From Cyanodermella asteris (Eukaryota > Ascomycota > Lecanoromycetes > Ostropales > Stictidaceae), in assembly GCA_900618795.1 (NCBI GenBank), contig UYJD01000014.1, positions 632,930-696,929 of the forward strand: a DNA stretch of 64,000 bases. Reading direction: 5' to 3'. Positions 53,012 through 64,000 of the stretch are shown piece after piece. Below the pieces are notes generated by a model. It ran no database searches. It saw only the letters and a list, made by a program, of their open reading frames with translations, and was not told the origin of the DNA. The translations under genes were made by a program, and so were the position numbers. Numbering within the stretch: the stretch's first letter is position 1; every line of letters starts with the position of its first letter.

Positions 53012-54760
53012 TCATGTCTTCCGAATACCCTCGGTCGCCCTTTCATGCTCAGTCTCATGTTCTCTCTTCACTCTTGACAGCACCTCCTTCTCAGCCGCCT
53101 CAAGCGCCTCCAAGCCAATTTCATACTTGTCGAAAGCCTCCTTTCTATATCCAATGTCGACTTTCTTGATGAATTGATCCTCGTCCCACCTCTTCTCGAT
53201 GAAGGCTTCGAAGCTCTCATCGCCAATCTTCTCGCAAGCCCAAGTGGCTCGGTACGCAGCTCCAAGAGCGCAGGCATTACCGCCAACGTCCAGTCGGTAG
53301 ACGCCCTCGGCACCACCAAGGACCTCGCCTGCAAGTTGAGCAATGGCAGGATTGACAGAGCCGCCACCGACCAGATATATCCTTCGGGGCTGAGGCGGTA
53401 GATCTTCGCTGGGTTTCCTGACGAGATTCCTGCTCCTCAATCGAAGACTCAAAAACTGGCTTTCCACGATCAAGCGGGCGTCTGCTCTCGTTTGTTCGCC
53501 GCTCTGACCTTGCACTTCTTCCAGCTTTTGGGACTTGGGATCCTATGTGAAACGCCAAGTTCCTTCACGCACGTTCGGCACAATCTCTGGACGCGGGAAG
53601 TACAACCCGATATGTGCGCTATCCTCGTCATTCTTCGCAGCAAGGATGGGTGTCTCGCAAGCAGCTTTATTGAATGCATCCCACTTCTTGTTTGAGTCCA
53701 AAGCGTTCCGCACCTCTTCGCGCGCAAGACCACCGTTCTTGTAGCAGAGCATAAACATGTAAAGGTTGGGAGACGCTGGGTGATTGAAGAAGTGAACCGC
53801 AGGGTCAGGGGCGTAGGCTGGCGTTGACATGAGAAAGGTAGTGCTGGTCCCGAGCGAGACCATAGCGTCGTTGGCCTGCAATGGTAGGGCAAGAATGGTC
53901 GCCGGGTTGTCACCTGTCGATGGTGCAATATTGCACTCTGGCGAAAATCCCCATCTCTTGACAAAGTACTTGCTCACTTTCCCGAGAATGGAGTTCACAG
54001 CACACGGTTGGTGTAGCTTCCGTTCAAGACCAGCTGCATCGCCTCCGGACACCAGGTCCATAAGTGTGGGATTATAGTCGCCGCCAGGAATATCCCACAA
54101 GTTCATGCCACATACATCCGAAAAGTCTATCGGAGCAATTCTGCCCAAGAATATGGAGGCGATCCACGAGGAGACAAGAGAAATCCGTGCTGTCTTCTCA
54201 TAGGCGTCTGGATGCCTTTTCCTCTGTCGCATGATTTGAGGGCCTGTGAACCTGTGGTGAGCCTTACTTCCTGTGTGCTTGGCAAGCTCCTCCGGGCTGC
54301 CAAGTGCCTGATCGAACTGGTCGCATTCTGCCTGCGTGCTTGCATCTTGCCAATTGGGGCTGTATGGCCAAGCGAAAGCCTTGGCCAATTGACCTTCCAG
54401 GTTCTTTGACGAGTCCAATGACTCCAGATCCTTTTCTCCTTCGAAGCTCCAGAAAACACTGCCGTGTTGCATACCAGCTCCGCTCACGCCCTTGAGTAGC
54501 GAGAAATCAAGTCCGTCGCTCTTCAGGCGCTCGAGGACGATATCGATTGCTCGCAGCCACATGGCCACCGGAGCATATACCGCGCCATCATCCGGCTTCG
54601 TAAGCGTTCCTTTCTTGACTCCGTAGTCTTTCGCGTCCTCGTCGAAATCGACAATGGCTTGGTGGTGAAGCTTGAGCTGCGAATCTACCACCAACCCCTT
54701 CAGCTGCTGTGTCGAGAGATCGAACCCCAAGAACAGGGGACCCTGGCTCTGGGAGCCCAT
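53012..54760 (-). CDS. XKS1: Xylulokinase with one in-frame TAG
   Basis: FGGY-family D-xylulokinase, the last step taking xylose/arabinose carbon into the pentose phosphate pathway. Start at [20 protein letters not shown] (54760). The N-terminal half has [31 protein letters not shown] and [11 protein letters not shown]; the C-terminal half has [27 protein letters not shown] and [12 protein letters not shown]. The two halves are in the same frame, interrupted only by TAG at 53545-53543 (codon 406 of 583), inside WRFT-stop-DPKSQKL where relatives have an aromatic residue. A 30-nt GTGCGT...TAG 'intron' (53572-53543) would keep the frame but is shorter than any intron here and would delete the conserved VREGTWRF. 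As read, translation would stop before most of the second actin-like domain. Nonsense allele, read-through or base error remain possible. Confidence 0.8.
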
Positions 54761-56536
54761 TGTGAGTGCTGACTGCAGGGGGCGGGCGGTCACCACCTTC
54801 AGCGACAACTCAAACCTGGCAACGAATGACAATTGACGGAGCGCGGTCCGAGTAATGCTGCGACAGAGATCAAGAAGTCAGGATGAGAAGCGTATGAGCG
54901 GTGGAGGGAAGCTGTTGGAAGGAGAGAGGTCTTCTTATCATAGTACCAAGAGCACGATAAGCAAGAATTCCGAGCCGGAGCAGGTCCGCAAGACAGTTCA
55001 CGATGGATCATGGATGATGGTATTCTGACTTTCACGCTCGGGCGCGGTGGGGCCTCCGAGCTGCGACCAGGCGGCCGGGAACGTCACACCGCGCTCACCG
55101 GGAAAATGTGGACCTCTGGGAGCCGCCGGCTAAACTCCACAAGGGTCTCGAGCTACATCGTGAACGACTTTAGCCTCAAGCTTGACTTGAGTGCTTTGCA
55201 AAATGTCTGAAAAGTAACGAGCGAGCAGCTTGGGCCCATGTCGTGGGATATCGTGGCTTTCCTCCACCGTTCTCGGCGTCGTAGGACGTCTGCGAACTGC
55301 GACAGCACCGGCATACCTGCCATCGCTTCCAGTTGAGCTTCGTGGCTTGCGGAAAGGAGGAGTGCAAACCAGACTTCCCACAGGCCAAGCACTTGGGGCC
55401 GTTGATGAGCAGGACGAGGAGAGGTGTAATCAGCGATGTAGGCATCCTCGACGCTCTGGCAATGATGCACATCGACAAGTTAAATCTGGCATATTATTCA
55501 TGCTTCTGTGAAGAATGTCTTGTCACTGATCATCACCCATCATCCCTGCAACTTGTGCTTCGCACAGCAAGCTTGCATTGTAGATAAGATTGTGTCTTCC
55601 ACTACATACACTCGGATGAGCGCTCGGTCAATGCTGGCATTTTCGCTCGCCTGTGTTTTCGGGGCACTGATGTAAAATTCACTCCGACCCATCTCACTCC
55701 AGAGTGAAAAAGGGGAGCACTTCGACTCGGGACATTGTTCCTAGAGTGAGGCTCAGTTGAACTTGTCGATGGTATCTCGTTTGGTGCTTGAGATGCCACA
55801 GACCTTTGCAGTGGTAACACATACGCTACGAGGGTCGTGAAGCTTTCAAATATGAACCCCTACTGATTGAACATGCTGAGGCTTCGTTCTCCCATAATGA
55901 TCTGAGGAGGGGCTGCAGGACAGTGTCTTGCCTCTCAGTGAGAGAGAAGGCCCACATCCGGTTCATTCATTTTGGCGGAGCCTGGTCCTGTTCCGTGACC
56001 CTACCTTATCATCCGTCGTTCGAACGCCCTTGACGGGTTAATCTTTGAGCTTGTCAAATGAAGGACAGCACGGGCTTGCAGCGAAGCCTCAGGGTCTGTC
56101 GCCCAATTTACGAGTCAGCAGATCAAACGAACGGAGACAGAAATATGACTGCTAACAACAGCCTTATTGGCATTTGCCTCAGCGATTTGAGCCTCGAGGG
56201 AGCGGAAATCTACAATGGCATCAACCAACTTGAACCTGATGAAGATCTGCTTGGTGAATTGGACCCTGAGTTCAGACCTGATGCCAAGACAAATTTGGCC
56301 GCAAACAGCAATGACGACAATGCTTCCGCGACCGTGACGGAGCGCGGCGGAGCGCGTAGCAGTGGGTGCGTTCAGCAAACTCTCTCTATCTACCTCCTAG
56401 CTGCGTTGTCCTGTGCGGGCGCAACAACTAATCTTGTTGCACAAGGGTCGAAGTCCACTGCTGCTTATCACCTCTGCCGGAGCTCTTTGTCTCACGCCTC
56501 GCGATCCGCTCAGCCTCAGCCCAGCCTGGTTTTGAC
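54761..56536. other. Intergenic, no gene seen
   Basis: About 1.8 kb between the divergent xylulokinase and NSE4 starts. Short ORFs on both strands around 55130-55590 overlap one another and have no recognised feature; the ORF 56058-56627 runs into the NSE4 start in another frame and is discounted. Confidence 0.4.
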
Positions 56537-57960
56537 ATGTCGCGTTTGCACCAGGCTTCGCCCGCCCCATCCGCCAGTTCTGCCTTTTCCGACAAAGAAA
56601 ATCAGAATGCTTCGTCGCGTCGTGTAAGCGGGCAGAAACGATCCGCCATGGAAGCAACGCCAAGCGATAGCTCCGCGAAGAGGAGGCGCACCGGTCTCAT
56701 GGATCGTGAAGACTCGGTTCCCGACTCTACCCAAGCGGCGAGGCAGAAGTTGAAGGCGAAAAAGATGGTGGGGAAGGAGTACTATGACCCCGACCAACCG
56801 GTGGAGAAACGCCGACAAATCAGGAAGAAGTTGCGCGACCTGGACCGCGAAGTAACAGGTATATGCTCAAGCCCTTGAGCCCCGGACTTCAGCTAACATC
56901 CATTTCTTTAGATTCCAGAAATGAGTTGGTCGTACCAGGCTCTGATCGCCTATTGGAGATGTTCAAGCAATCCAATTCGACATACAGGGAGGTCAGGCAA
57001 ACCACGGATGCGACTATCGACTCTCGCACCATCGTCAAGATGGGAGACATGGCGGCGAAGCAGGCAATGAACATGCAAGTCGGAGGCGGTGCCATGGGCG
57101 TGAGTCTCGATGAGTTTGTCACCAAGAGCATTGCTTTCATGCGCAGGGGTCCAACAGAAGTGGACGCCAGCCGCATATATCCTCCAGACAGCACGCAGCG
57201 ACAAAGATCTCGACCCTCGCAGCGTGGGCGTGTGGATAGTGAGGACGACGAAGATGACATCGATGATGGTGACGCAATGAACTGGGAATGGATGGGGAGA
57301 AGGGCCGCTTTTCCAAGCAATCGGCGGCCCCCTGTTCCCATCTTTCTGCTCGGACCTCTAAGCATCCAGAAGAAGGTCCGAAAAGCTACGCAACGAGTCG
57401 CCAGGCAGCGACTCAATCCGGAGGATGCTATTCGCCCTGATCAGATAAAGCTCAACGAAATCGAACGAGATCAGAACGCGAACGTGCAGGATCTCTGCAA
57501 GAATATCGTCGGGCTGTTGCATGCTACGAATGAGCAATCTGTCGCTGCTGCAGAAGCGGAACTTGCTGAGACCGAGGAGCCAACCGACGAGCAGGTTGCA
57601 AGTGTCATGGAAAAATACGGCGTTGGCGACGACGGCGGAACATTGCTTTGCAAGTTTGCGTTCAACCCGAAGAGCTTCGGGCAAACCGTGGAAAACTTAT
57701 TCTACATCTCTTTCTTGATACGCGAGGGCAAGGTCGGGCTCGGTCTGGACAGCCGTGGCTTGCAGACCATCCAGAAAGCAGTCCCAACGCCTGCAGGAGA
57801 ACGAACTACAGGTACTGATATGTACAATCAGGGCGTTTTCCACCTCGACTACGATGTATGGGAGGACTCTATTCAACTCTTTGGAATCCGTGAGTCGATA
57901 ATTCCGCATCGCGAGGACTCGAGTGCGCGACAACCCGTCCAAGGAGGATGGTATGGTTGA
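56537..57960 (+). CDS. NSE4: SMC5/6 complex kleisin subunit Nse4
   Basis: Kleisin that bridges the heads of Smc5 and Smc6, acting with Nse1 and Nse3 in DNA repair. Exon 1 (56537-56858) and exon 2 (56912-57960) flank a 53-nt intron (GTATAT donor, CTAAC branch, TAG acceptor); 456 aa. The N-terminus is disordered (MSRLHQASPAPSASSAFSDK); the helical Smc6-neck-binding part follows (EKRRQIRKKLRDLDREV, LLEMFKQSNSTYREVRQTTD). The C-terminal winged-helix block is LCKFAFNPKSFGQTVENLFY, SFLIREGKVGL and the end FGIRESIIPHRE. An acidic insert (DSEDDEDDIDDGD) lies in the middle. Confidence 0.9.
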
Positions 57961-58976
57961 ATCGGCTGGACCGAATTTTGAGCTCTCGAACTCGAGCATC
58001 GAGTGTTGACTGCGTTTTGTGCTGGCGGTACTTTGAGCGTTTCCAGATACCCTTTTTGGCTTGCAAATCTGATTGACAGATTTACTTCAAATGAAGAAGA
58101 AAAATCAAGACCTGCGAATCCAACATCGCTTTCGAGCCTGTGATGATTCTGCGGTAGACGCTGTGACTGCTGGACAGGTTGTTGTAGAGATCGTCGCTGG
58201 TCCGACCGATTCAATTTGTCTGGCAACATCTGCTATCGGCACTGATTGCAAGAGTCGGCCTCTTCCTACGGGGGTGGCATTCACACTGGAAGGCGCTTGT
58301 GCCCGATGCAGATGTTCGACATCTTTACTTGTTGCTGGACAAAATATGCAGTGCGTTCTCTGTTCTTGCCAGGCCTTCGATGTCCAGGTTAGAACCATCG
58401 TTCCGAGTCTCTAACGTTCATACTTGAAGTAGCGCAGGAGTCCTGATCAGCGTCAGGAGAATGTCTTCAGTGGGGTGATGCTGTGGCAATTGAGCTTGCG
58501 GGTCCATGTTTTGTAATCAAACGCGGAAAAGGAGGCGAGCTCGAATGGAAGCATCACCGCCCCGCTGACATCACTCCACGCCTCAGACCCCACAAACAAC
58601 ATTCGCTCGCAACATTAGCAAGCAAGCCCCAGTACAGCCGTCTTTGGCCGATATGCAAAGACTTGCTTTGCGAGAATGCATCAGCATTTACCAACACAAA
58701 AAGCTCGCATGGTTGGATTGGTGGGCGACGGCCGTTCGACAGCTTACGAAAGGACTACAACCCTACTAGCGTTCCAACCCAGATTAGCATCATGTCATCT
58801 CGATATCGAGTGATAGGTATGGTTCACTCTGTCAGGCATCAGTCTCTATCTGGCTTGAGCAGTGACCCAATAAGCTTTGACTCCTCTCCTATATAAACTA
58901 CTTTCCCCTCGTTAGTCATACCTTACCCCGTTTCCAACCACCCAAACCTACCATTTCCTTTGGCCATAGTACACAA
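57961..58976. other. Intergenic, no gene seen
   Basis: About 1 kb. ORFs of roughly 100 codons on both strands (58073-58414 plus, 58105-58398 minus) have no recognised content. The right end holds the reductase TATA box. Confidence 0.4.
58890..58897 (+). promoter_or_regulatory. TATA box of the carbonyl reductase gene
   Basis: TATATAAA 80 bp before the ATG at 58977, flanked by CT-rich sequence. A strong consensus at the expected distance, consistent with an inducible gene. Confidence 0.6.
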
Positions 58977-60096
58977 ATGACCAATTTCGATACCCCCAAC
59001 ATGTCTCAACCACTTCCAGCTGGATCCTTGGTACGTAGCTACCCCTGCGGTACACCACCCACACCCAGCTTATGCCTATCTGCAGATCGTCGTCACCGGC
59101 GCAAATGGCTTCATCGGCAGCCATGTGATTGACCAGATCCTCAAGCTCGGCTACAAGGTGCGCGGCACGGTCCGTGATCCTCAGAAGAACGCTTGGGTGC
59201 AGGAGCTTTTCGACAAGAGATATGGTGCCGGCAAATTCTCCCTCGTCCAGGTCAAGGACTTCACTCAGCCCGGCTGCTTTGACGAAGCCGCACAAGGCGC
59301 TGATGGATTCGCGCACGTGGCGTCCGACCTCAATTTTCAAACTGATCCCAACGCAGTCGTCACTCCAATGGTGGCTGGAGTAAAACATGCACTGGAGGGC
59401 GCGGCCAAAGAACCGAAGATCAAGAGCTTTGTCTTGACATCCTCAAGCACCGCGGCAATCACTCCCATTCCCGGCAAGAAATTCAGCGCCGACAAGAACA
59501 CTTGGAATGAGCAAGCAATCAAGGACGCTTGGGCCGATAAGTATGATGACGAAAACAAACGAAAATGGGCCGTATACGCGGCAAGCAAAACACAAGGCGA
59601 GAAGGTGCTGTGGGACTTTGTCAAGGAGCACAAGCCACAATTCAAAGCCAATGCCATCCTTCCTAATGCGAATTTCGGTTCGATACTGGATCCCAAGAAC
59701 CAGCAGGGCTCGACCGCCGCATGGATTACCGGCATTCTCGCTGGCAAAGTCGACTACCTCTCGAAGAATATTCCGCCGCAGTGGTTTGTTCATGTTCAGG
59801 ATACTGCGAGGTTACATGCTGCGGCGGTGACTGACTTGAAGTACGATGGAGAACGGCTTTTCGCCTTCGCGGAACCCTTCAATTGGAATGATCTGCTGGG
59901 CTATATTCACAAGATAGCCCCGGCAGGATCGAAGGACGTCGTTGAGAAGGTAGAAGATGGTTCGAGAGACTTGTCGGTCATTGACACGGCCGGCTCGCTG
60001 AAGGTCCTGAAGGAGAAGTACGGCCAGGACGGCTTCATATCACTCGAGCAAGCTCTGCGGGACAATATCCCCTCGAGTCTTCAGGCTATCGCATAG
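58977..60096 (+). CDS. Extended SDR carbonyl/aldehyde reductase (Gre2/DFR-like)
   Basis: NADPH-dependent reductase of the dihydroflavonol-reductase/Gre2 type, 354 aa. Exon 1 (58977-59030, 54 nt, MTNFDTPNMSQPLPAGSL) and exon 2 (59086-60096) are joined across a 55-nt intron. The dinucleotide motif is IVVTGANGFIGSHVI, completed only after splicing; RGTVRDPQK is the typical NADPH-selecting Arg segment. The catalytic triad is visible: Ser in VLTSSSTAAI and YxxxK in WAVYAASKTQGEK. Likely substrates are aldehydes and ketones such as methylglyoxal or isovaleraldehyde, from the family only. It lies in the same orientation as the epoxide hydrolase and P450 remains that follow. Confidence 0.85.
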
Positions 60097-60889
60097 TTAG
60101 TCTATCACAGCGATGCTTCGATGGCGGCTGCACCATTTGAGGTGTCCGCGTTGCAATATAAACTTTAGTCGATCTGCATCCGCAGGTTCGCTTGAATCCT
60201 TCTAGACTGGAGTGATATGCACTCCGGAGACCAATCACACGTATCCTCGAACACCTTTGAGTACGCTGCAGACTGTTGATTCAATGTCCTATCAGGGGAT
60301 CAGAGATTCTGCTGCAAATCTAGATGATCAACAGATCAGGTCAGCGTCGTGCATTTGACACATCGAGTGTGTCTGTACCCCGCCGGAAACCCTGTTCTGC
60401 AGCTTTCTCGGTCACTGAGGCTTTTTCGGAATCACCAAACGTAAAAATGCTTGATCTCGGGCGATCCAACCAGCTGGGACCCCACTAGAATTCCGCGAGG
60501 CTTCCGTACTGCCGTCATTTGCCGCTTTCGTACCTAGCCTTGACGTTATCGAGCCATAGCCTTTGTATGCTGCTCGGGATGAGGGGGCACGCAGGTCCCT
60601 TTAGCGGACCGCGGTCTCGACATCACGACCTGCTAATCATCAACTTACATGAGACAGCCCTCATTATCACAAGACCAAGCCTTGCGCTATTTCACCTGAC
60701 AACGCGCGTCGATGCGTCGATGATCTGCGATGTGGCAAGTCATAGCACTGCACTGACGGTCTGACAACACAGGGCAACCACTTCAGATTCGCAAGTCGTT
60801 GGCTTCGCGACGAATTCTTATATCACAGATCGAGTCCAAAGCATTTCAAGACATCGTTTACACCTTCTCAGATCTTTTGAATATCAGAA
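60097..60889. other. Intergenic, no gene seen
   Basis: 793 bp between reductase and epoxide hydrolase. Only short ORFs. Promoter of the hydrolase expected; a TTATATCA word near 60819 is a weak TATA candidate. Confidence 0.4.
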
Positions 60890-62131
60890 ATGGGTTCCCA
60901 ATTACCGGCCGACCTCCCGCCTCTCCCGCTGCCCGAAGGAGTCAGCTCTCACTACATCAAATCGTCCACTGACCTGACCTACCACTACATCTCCGCAGGC
61001 AAGCGCGGAGACCCTCTCGTCCTCCTCTACCATGGCTTCCCGGAGTTCTCTTACTGCTGGCGACATGTGCTCCCCCGCATTGCCGCTGCCGGCTACTTTG
61101 CAGTTGCCCCTGACATTCGCGGCTTCGGACGGACGAGCACTCCCAAGTCCTTTGCCTACACCGAGTCCGGGGACGAGTTGTACCAAAGCATGATTACGAA
61201 CACGGTCCGCGATGCTATTGTCTTGATTAATGCCCTGGGATACAAGACTGTGCATTGCCTTGTTGGGCACGACGCCGGTGCCGTTCTTGCACCTTGGATT
61301 ACATTGATCAGGCCGGATATGATCGAGAGACTCGTTGTTGCGAGCCATCCATACACTGGTCCGCCCTCCTTGCCGTTCGACCTTCCCGAGGGAGGTCAAT
61401 ACCAGGGCGAAGCAAAGAAACCAGATGTACATCAGGCGTTGGCGCAATTGCCGCACCCGAGGAAACATTACAAGTGGTATTATGCTGGACCCGACGCTGC
61501 AAAGGAGATGGAACAGCCGGAATCCGGGATGAAAGAGTTCCTGAACGGGTATTATTATCTGAAATCCGCTTCTTGGCCAGACAACAAGCCACACCAGCTG
61601 AAGGAGTGGAACGCAGAGGAATTGGCAAAGATGCCGTATTACTATGTCATGCCAGCGGATTGCGGTATGCGAGAGGCCGTCACGAGGCAGCTGGAGCTTT
61701 CCGGGTCCAAGGCCGATTGCAACCCGTGGATGGACGAAGCTGAGTTGAATGCCATCACCGCTGAGTGGAATCGGACGGGATTCCAGTCTGCATTGAATTG
61801 GTACAGGATAGCCACAAATCCGGCCTGGACGACGGATTTGCAGACCTTTGCGGGCAAGAATCTGGAATGTCCGACGGTCATGATGCTGGGCAGGCAGGAC
61901 TGGGGTAGCTATCAGCAACCCGGAGTCTTGCAGTCTGTGAGTGGTAAGTGCACCGATTACCGAGGCGAGAGATGGGTTGAGAATGCTGGGCATTGGATGC
62001 AACAGGAGCAGGTCGAGGATGTCAGTAAGATCATTCTGGATCTTTGTGCAGAGAAGACAAGCGAAGGGTTGGCAACCAAGATTGGTAAGGCTCTTGACAG
62101 CGCTGTTGCTGGTGCTTTCTCAGGCGTGTGA
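60890..62131 (+). CDS. Epoxide hydrolase (alpha/beta-hydrolase fold)
   Basis: Single-exon 413-aa enzyme, ATG 60890 (MGSQLPADLPPLPLPEG). No signal peptide, so probably cytosolic. The oxyanion-hole motif HGFPEFSYCWRH and the nucleophile elbow VGHDAGAVLAPW (Asp nucleophile) are those of soluble epoxide hydrolases and related dehalogenases. DIRGFGRTSTP follows as usual. The acid lies in MLGRQDWGSY and the catalytic His in ENAGHWMQQEQ. A cap domain with Tyr-rich segments (NGYYYLKSASW, ALNWYRIA) could supply the epoxide-polarising tyrosines. The length is somewhat above the 320-400 aa norm. Substrate unknown. It sits between a reductase and a P450 relic, suggesting a detoxification or secondary-metabolism neighbourhood. 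Confidence 0.85.
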   Translation: MGSQLPADLPPLPLPEGVSSHYIKSSTDLTYHYISAGKRGDPLVLLYHGFPEFSYCWRHVLPRIAAAGYFAVAPDIRGFGRTSTPKSFAYTESGDELYQSMITNTVRDAIVLINALGYKTVHCLVGHDAGAVLAPWITLIRPDMIERLVVASHPYTGPPSLPFDLPEGGQYQGEAKKPDVHQALAQLPHPRKHYKWYYAGPDAAKEMEQPESGMKEFLNGYYYLKSASWPDNKPHQLKEWNAEELAKMPYYYVMPADCGMREAVTRQLELSGSKADCNPWMDEAELNAITAEWNRTGFQSALNWYRIATNPAWTTDLQTFAGKNLECPTVMMLGRQDWGSYQQPGVLQSVSGKCTDYRGERWVENAGHWMQQEQVEDVSKIILDLCAEKTSEGLATKIGKALDSAVAGAFSGV

Positions 62132-62679
62132 GTCAGCATCCGTATGCTGGGACTTGTTGTGGACGGCTACAGCGTGCAATTTACAGCTATACGCATCTTC
62201 AGCATGCAATTCTGGGTGTCCTTAATAGCTCGCGTAGTGTTACGCCCAAGTCAAGTTAGCTTTGCGGTCGTGTCAAAGCCCCGACGCCCTCGGAACACCG
62301 CAGGTCACCCCAGGTTTACCGACCACAACGCCCATCCAAAACTTTATTGCACAACTGCACGATCCCTGTTGTATAGATACTCGGACTGCGCACTCGCTTC
62401 AACTTCGTGTCCGGGATTCCGGACTCTTGACGCGACTACATGCGCTGTCACGTACAATACGTCCTCGTTATGACCGAACCTATATCTCAAAGCTGTTCTC
62501 CGAATCCCCTTCTCGATACATATCTGCTGCTTTCGCTTTTTGCCCAGGTCTAATAGTGTATCTTTGATCCTTATTAATTGTTTGCCTGTGTCAATTCCTA
62601 TTGACCTTACCTTACCTGACCCATCCTTACCTGACCTATCTTGATCTTACCTAAACAGACCAGCCTCGCCACCATTACG
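62132..62679. other. Intergenic, P450-relic promoter side
   Basis: 548 bp, no gene seen. Near the right end a short tandem of TTACCTGACC-like units occupies about 62602-62653 (units around 62611, 62627 and a shorter one near 62646). Confidence 0.45.
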
Positions 62680-64000
62680 ATGCTGGATGGGATCTCAGTC
62701 ACACTCAGATTGGCACTCGCCTGTCTAGGACTCATCATAGTCCATCACCTCGTCACCTCCCTCCTACAGACCCGAAAGATCAAGCATTCCCCCCTCGCCA
62801 CCCGGCTGGCCCTTGATCGGCTCCCTACCCGCCATTCTCCCGGCCGTCGCCTCAAAAAGCCAGCACCTACTCTTCAACGAATGGGCGCGAAAATACGGCG
62901 AGATAGTCCGCATCAGAGCCGGCCCAATAAGCCAATACATGCTCCAACTCGGACCGCGCCGTCAAAGAGATCTTCGACCGACACTCCAACGTCACCATAG
63001 AGCGTCCACGCTGGATCATGGCAGGCCGAACTTCCTCTGCAACGACACGAAACGTATTAACTGCTCAACGGCAGCAAATCCGCGATGGCGGAAACGGAGA
63101 AGGTTGGTCGCGAGCGGAATGACGAACCCGGCGCGAGCGGATGCCGGCCTTGGTGTTTCTCAAACTACGAGGACCGCGCGGTTCCTGGCACGAGCCGCAG
63201 AGGTGCGAGGTGGGCGGGGATGATGCGGCGATCCATCTTGCTTGCGTTGAAAACCGGTACGTGTACTCGGACTTTCTCGTCGATTGTGTTCGGGGATGGA
63301 CGTCGCCGACGAACGGGACCGTGTCATCGATTACATATCCGAGACGGGATTGGATCAGATACTGGCCACTTTTACCGGGTAGGCACATTGTCGATTCTCT
63401 CCCCTTTCTGCACAAGTTGCCCGCTCTGGCTCAAGGCGTGGGAAACCCCTGCTCGGGAAAACTACAGACGGGCAGTGGCGTGGGGAATGGAGCGCGCTCG
63501 GAGGATCAAGCACGGCCTGGTACGCAATGCGGTGCACGACTCCTTCCTGCTGAAAGTCATCGAGGCTGAAAAGCTGCTTGGGTTCGAGGATCTCGAGGAA
63601 GCGTCCTTCTTGTCCTTGGAATTGATAGTCGCCGCGGCGGATACCAGCGCTATTACAACCTGGTCCTTTCTCGAAGCGATGCTACGATACCCGGACGTGC
63701 GGAGGAAGGCTCAAGCCAAGATTGACGCTGTGGTGCAAAATCGTCTGCCAGTATGGGAGGGCGTGGAGAAGATACCGTATATCAAATGTATGACGAAGGA
63801 GACCTGGCGCTGGAGACCGCCCGTCGCACTCGGCAAGTTCGTACGCCTTTGTGAACAGTGAAGGTCTTCGTCGGCTTCCAACCCTCTTCAGGTCATCTTC
63901 ACGTCACGACCACCGACATCCAATACGGACCCTACACTATCCCATCGGGATCCCGCGTACACCTCAACGCATGGGCCATCCAACATGATCCGAATCGGCA
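62680..64000 (+). pseudogene. Cytochrome P450 pseudogene (runs off the window)
   Basis: A microsomal P450 whose pieces stand in the right order but in changing frames. First come the ATG at 62680 and membrane anchor (LRLALACLGLIIVHHLV), then PPSPPGWPLIGSLPAILP (another frame), then NSDRAVKEIFDRHSNVTIERP (the third frame), GMTNPARADAGL, and a long intact piece at 63440-63835. That piece holds the I-helix motif AAADTSAITTW and the K-helix ExxR in CMTKETWRWRPP. Next follows IQYGPYTIPSGSRVHLNAW in yet another frame at the window end. I count at least eight frame changes in 1.3 kb, far too many for introns, though a real intron may lie at about 63842-63890. The heme-binding Cys loop lies beyond the window. 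Clearly non-functional as read. Confidence 0.75.

Noticed and set aside
53543-53572. 30-nt GT...AG intron that would remove the xylulokinase TAG
   Set aside because: Shorter than any other intron here (47-58 nt), no branch site, and it would delete the conserved VREGTWRF segment.
60902-62002. 366-codon ORF antisense to the epoxide hydrolase
   Set aside because: Shadow of a conserved gene on the plus strand; no recognisable protein.

Overview
The window is nuclear DNA of a filamentous ascomycete, most likely a dothideomycete of the Capnodiales/Mycosphaerellales type. The evidence is dense single genes on both strands, introns of 47-58 nt with GTRNGT donors, CTAAC/CTGAC branch sites and CAG/TAG acceptors, fungal-only families (HET, BTA1, fungal-type Pma1, GH93-like and HsbA-like secreted proteins), and no operons. 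The genus call is inference; the fungal call is secure. Splice junctions were read by eye from the sequence and from family conservation.

Layout. 0.2-12.8 kb is a housekeeping block: a secreted GH93/sialidase-like enzyme, a CCDC174-like nuclear protein, TFIIIC subunit Tfc6, an unknown protein, the U6 snRNA exonuclease Usb1, an HsbA-like pseudogene, tRNA pseudouridine synthase Deg1/Pus3 and an unknown protein built from duplicated modules. 12.8-27.4 kb is dominated by one plasma-membrane H+-ATPase gene (PMA1-like), followed by about 8.7 kb in which I find no gene. 27.4-38.3 kb is accessory in character: an FAD monooxygenase, an arrestin-like protein with a PPxY tail, a class I methyltransferase with a frameshift near its 3' end, ALG9, a secreted beta-lactamase-fold protein with altered active-site motifs, and a small secreted cysteine protein. 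38.4-50 kb is again core: the NEDD8 E1 subunit Uba3 (with an inferred 6-nt exon), the betaine-lipid synthase Bta1, an unknown probable mitochondrial protein, mitochondrial ClpP (with 19- and 26-nt exons), TFIIIA and Rpb6. 50-64 kb holds a HET-domain protein, mitoribosomal bL31m, a xylulokinase interrupted by one in-frame TAG, Nse4 of the SMC5/6 complex, an extended-SDR carbonyl reductase, an epoxide hydrolase and a degenerate P450 cut by the window end.

Themes. Three genes of the basal transcription machinery lie here (Tfc6, TFIIIA, Rpb6). Two bidirectional promoters, for clpP and RPB6, share the same ordered set of AAGCT-core words. Four loci show coding damage of different kinds: three nonsense codons without indels (HsbA-like), one nonsense codon (xylulokinase), one indel (methyltransferase) and many indels (P450). 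Raw reads are needed to separate true decay from sequence error in the two single-lesion cases. I saw no tRNA, rRNA, CRISPR, transposon or viral element.
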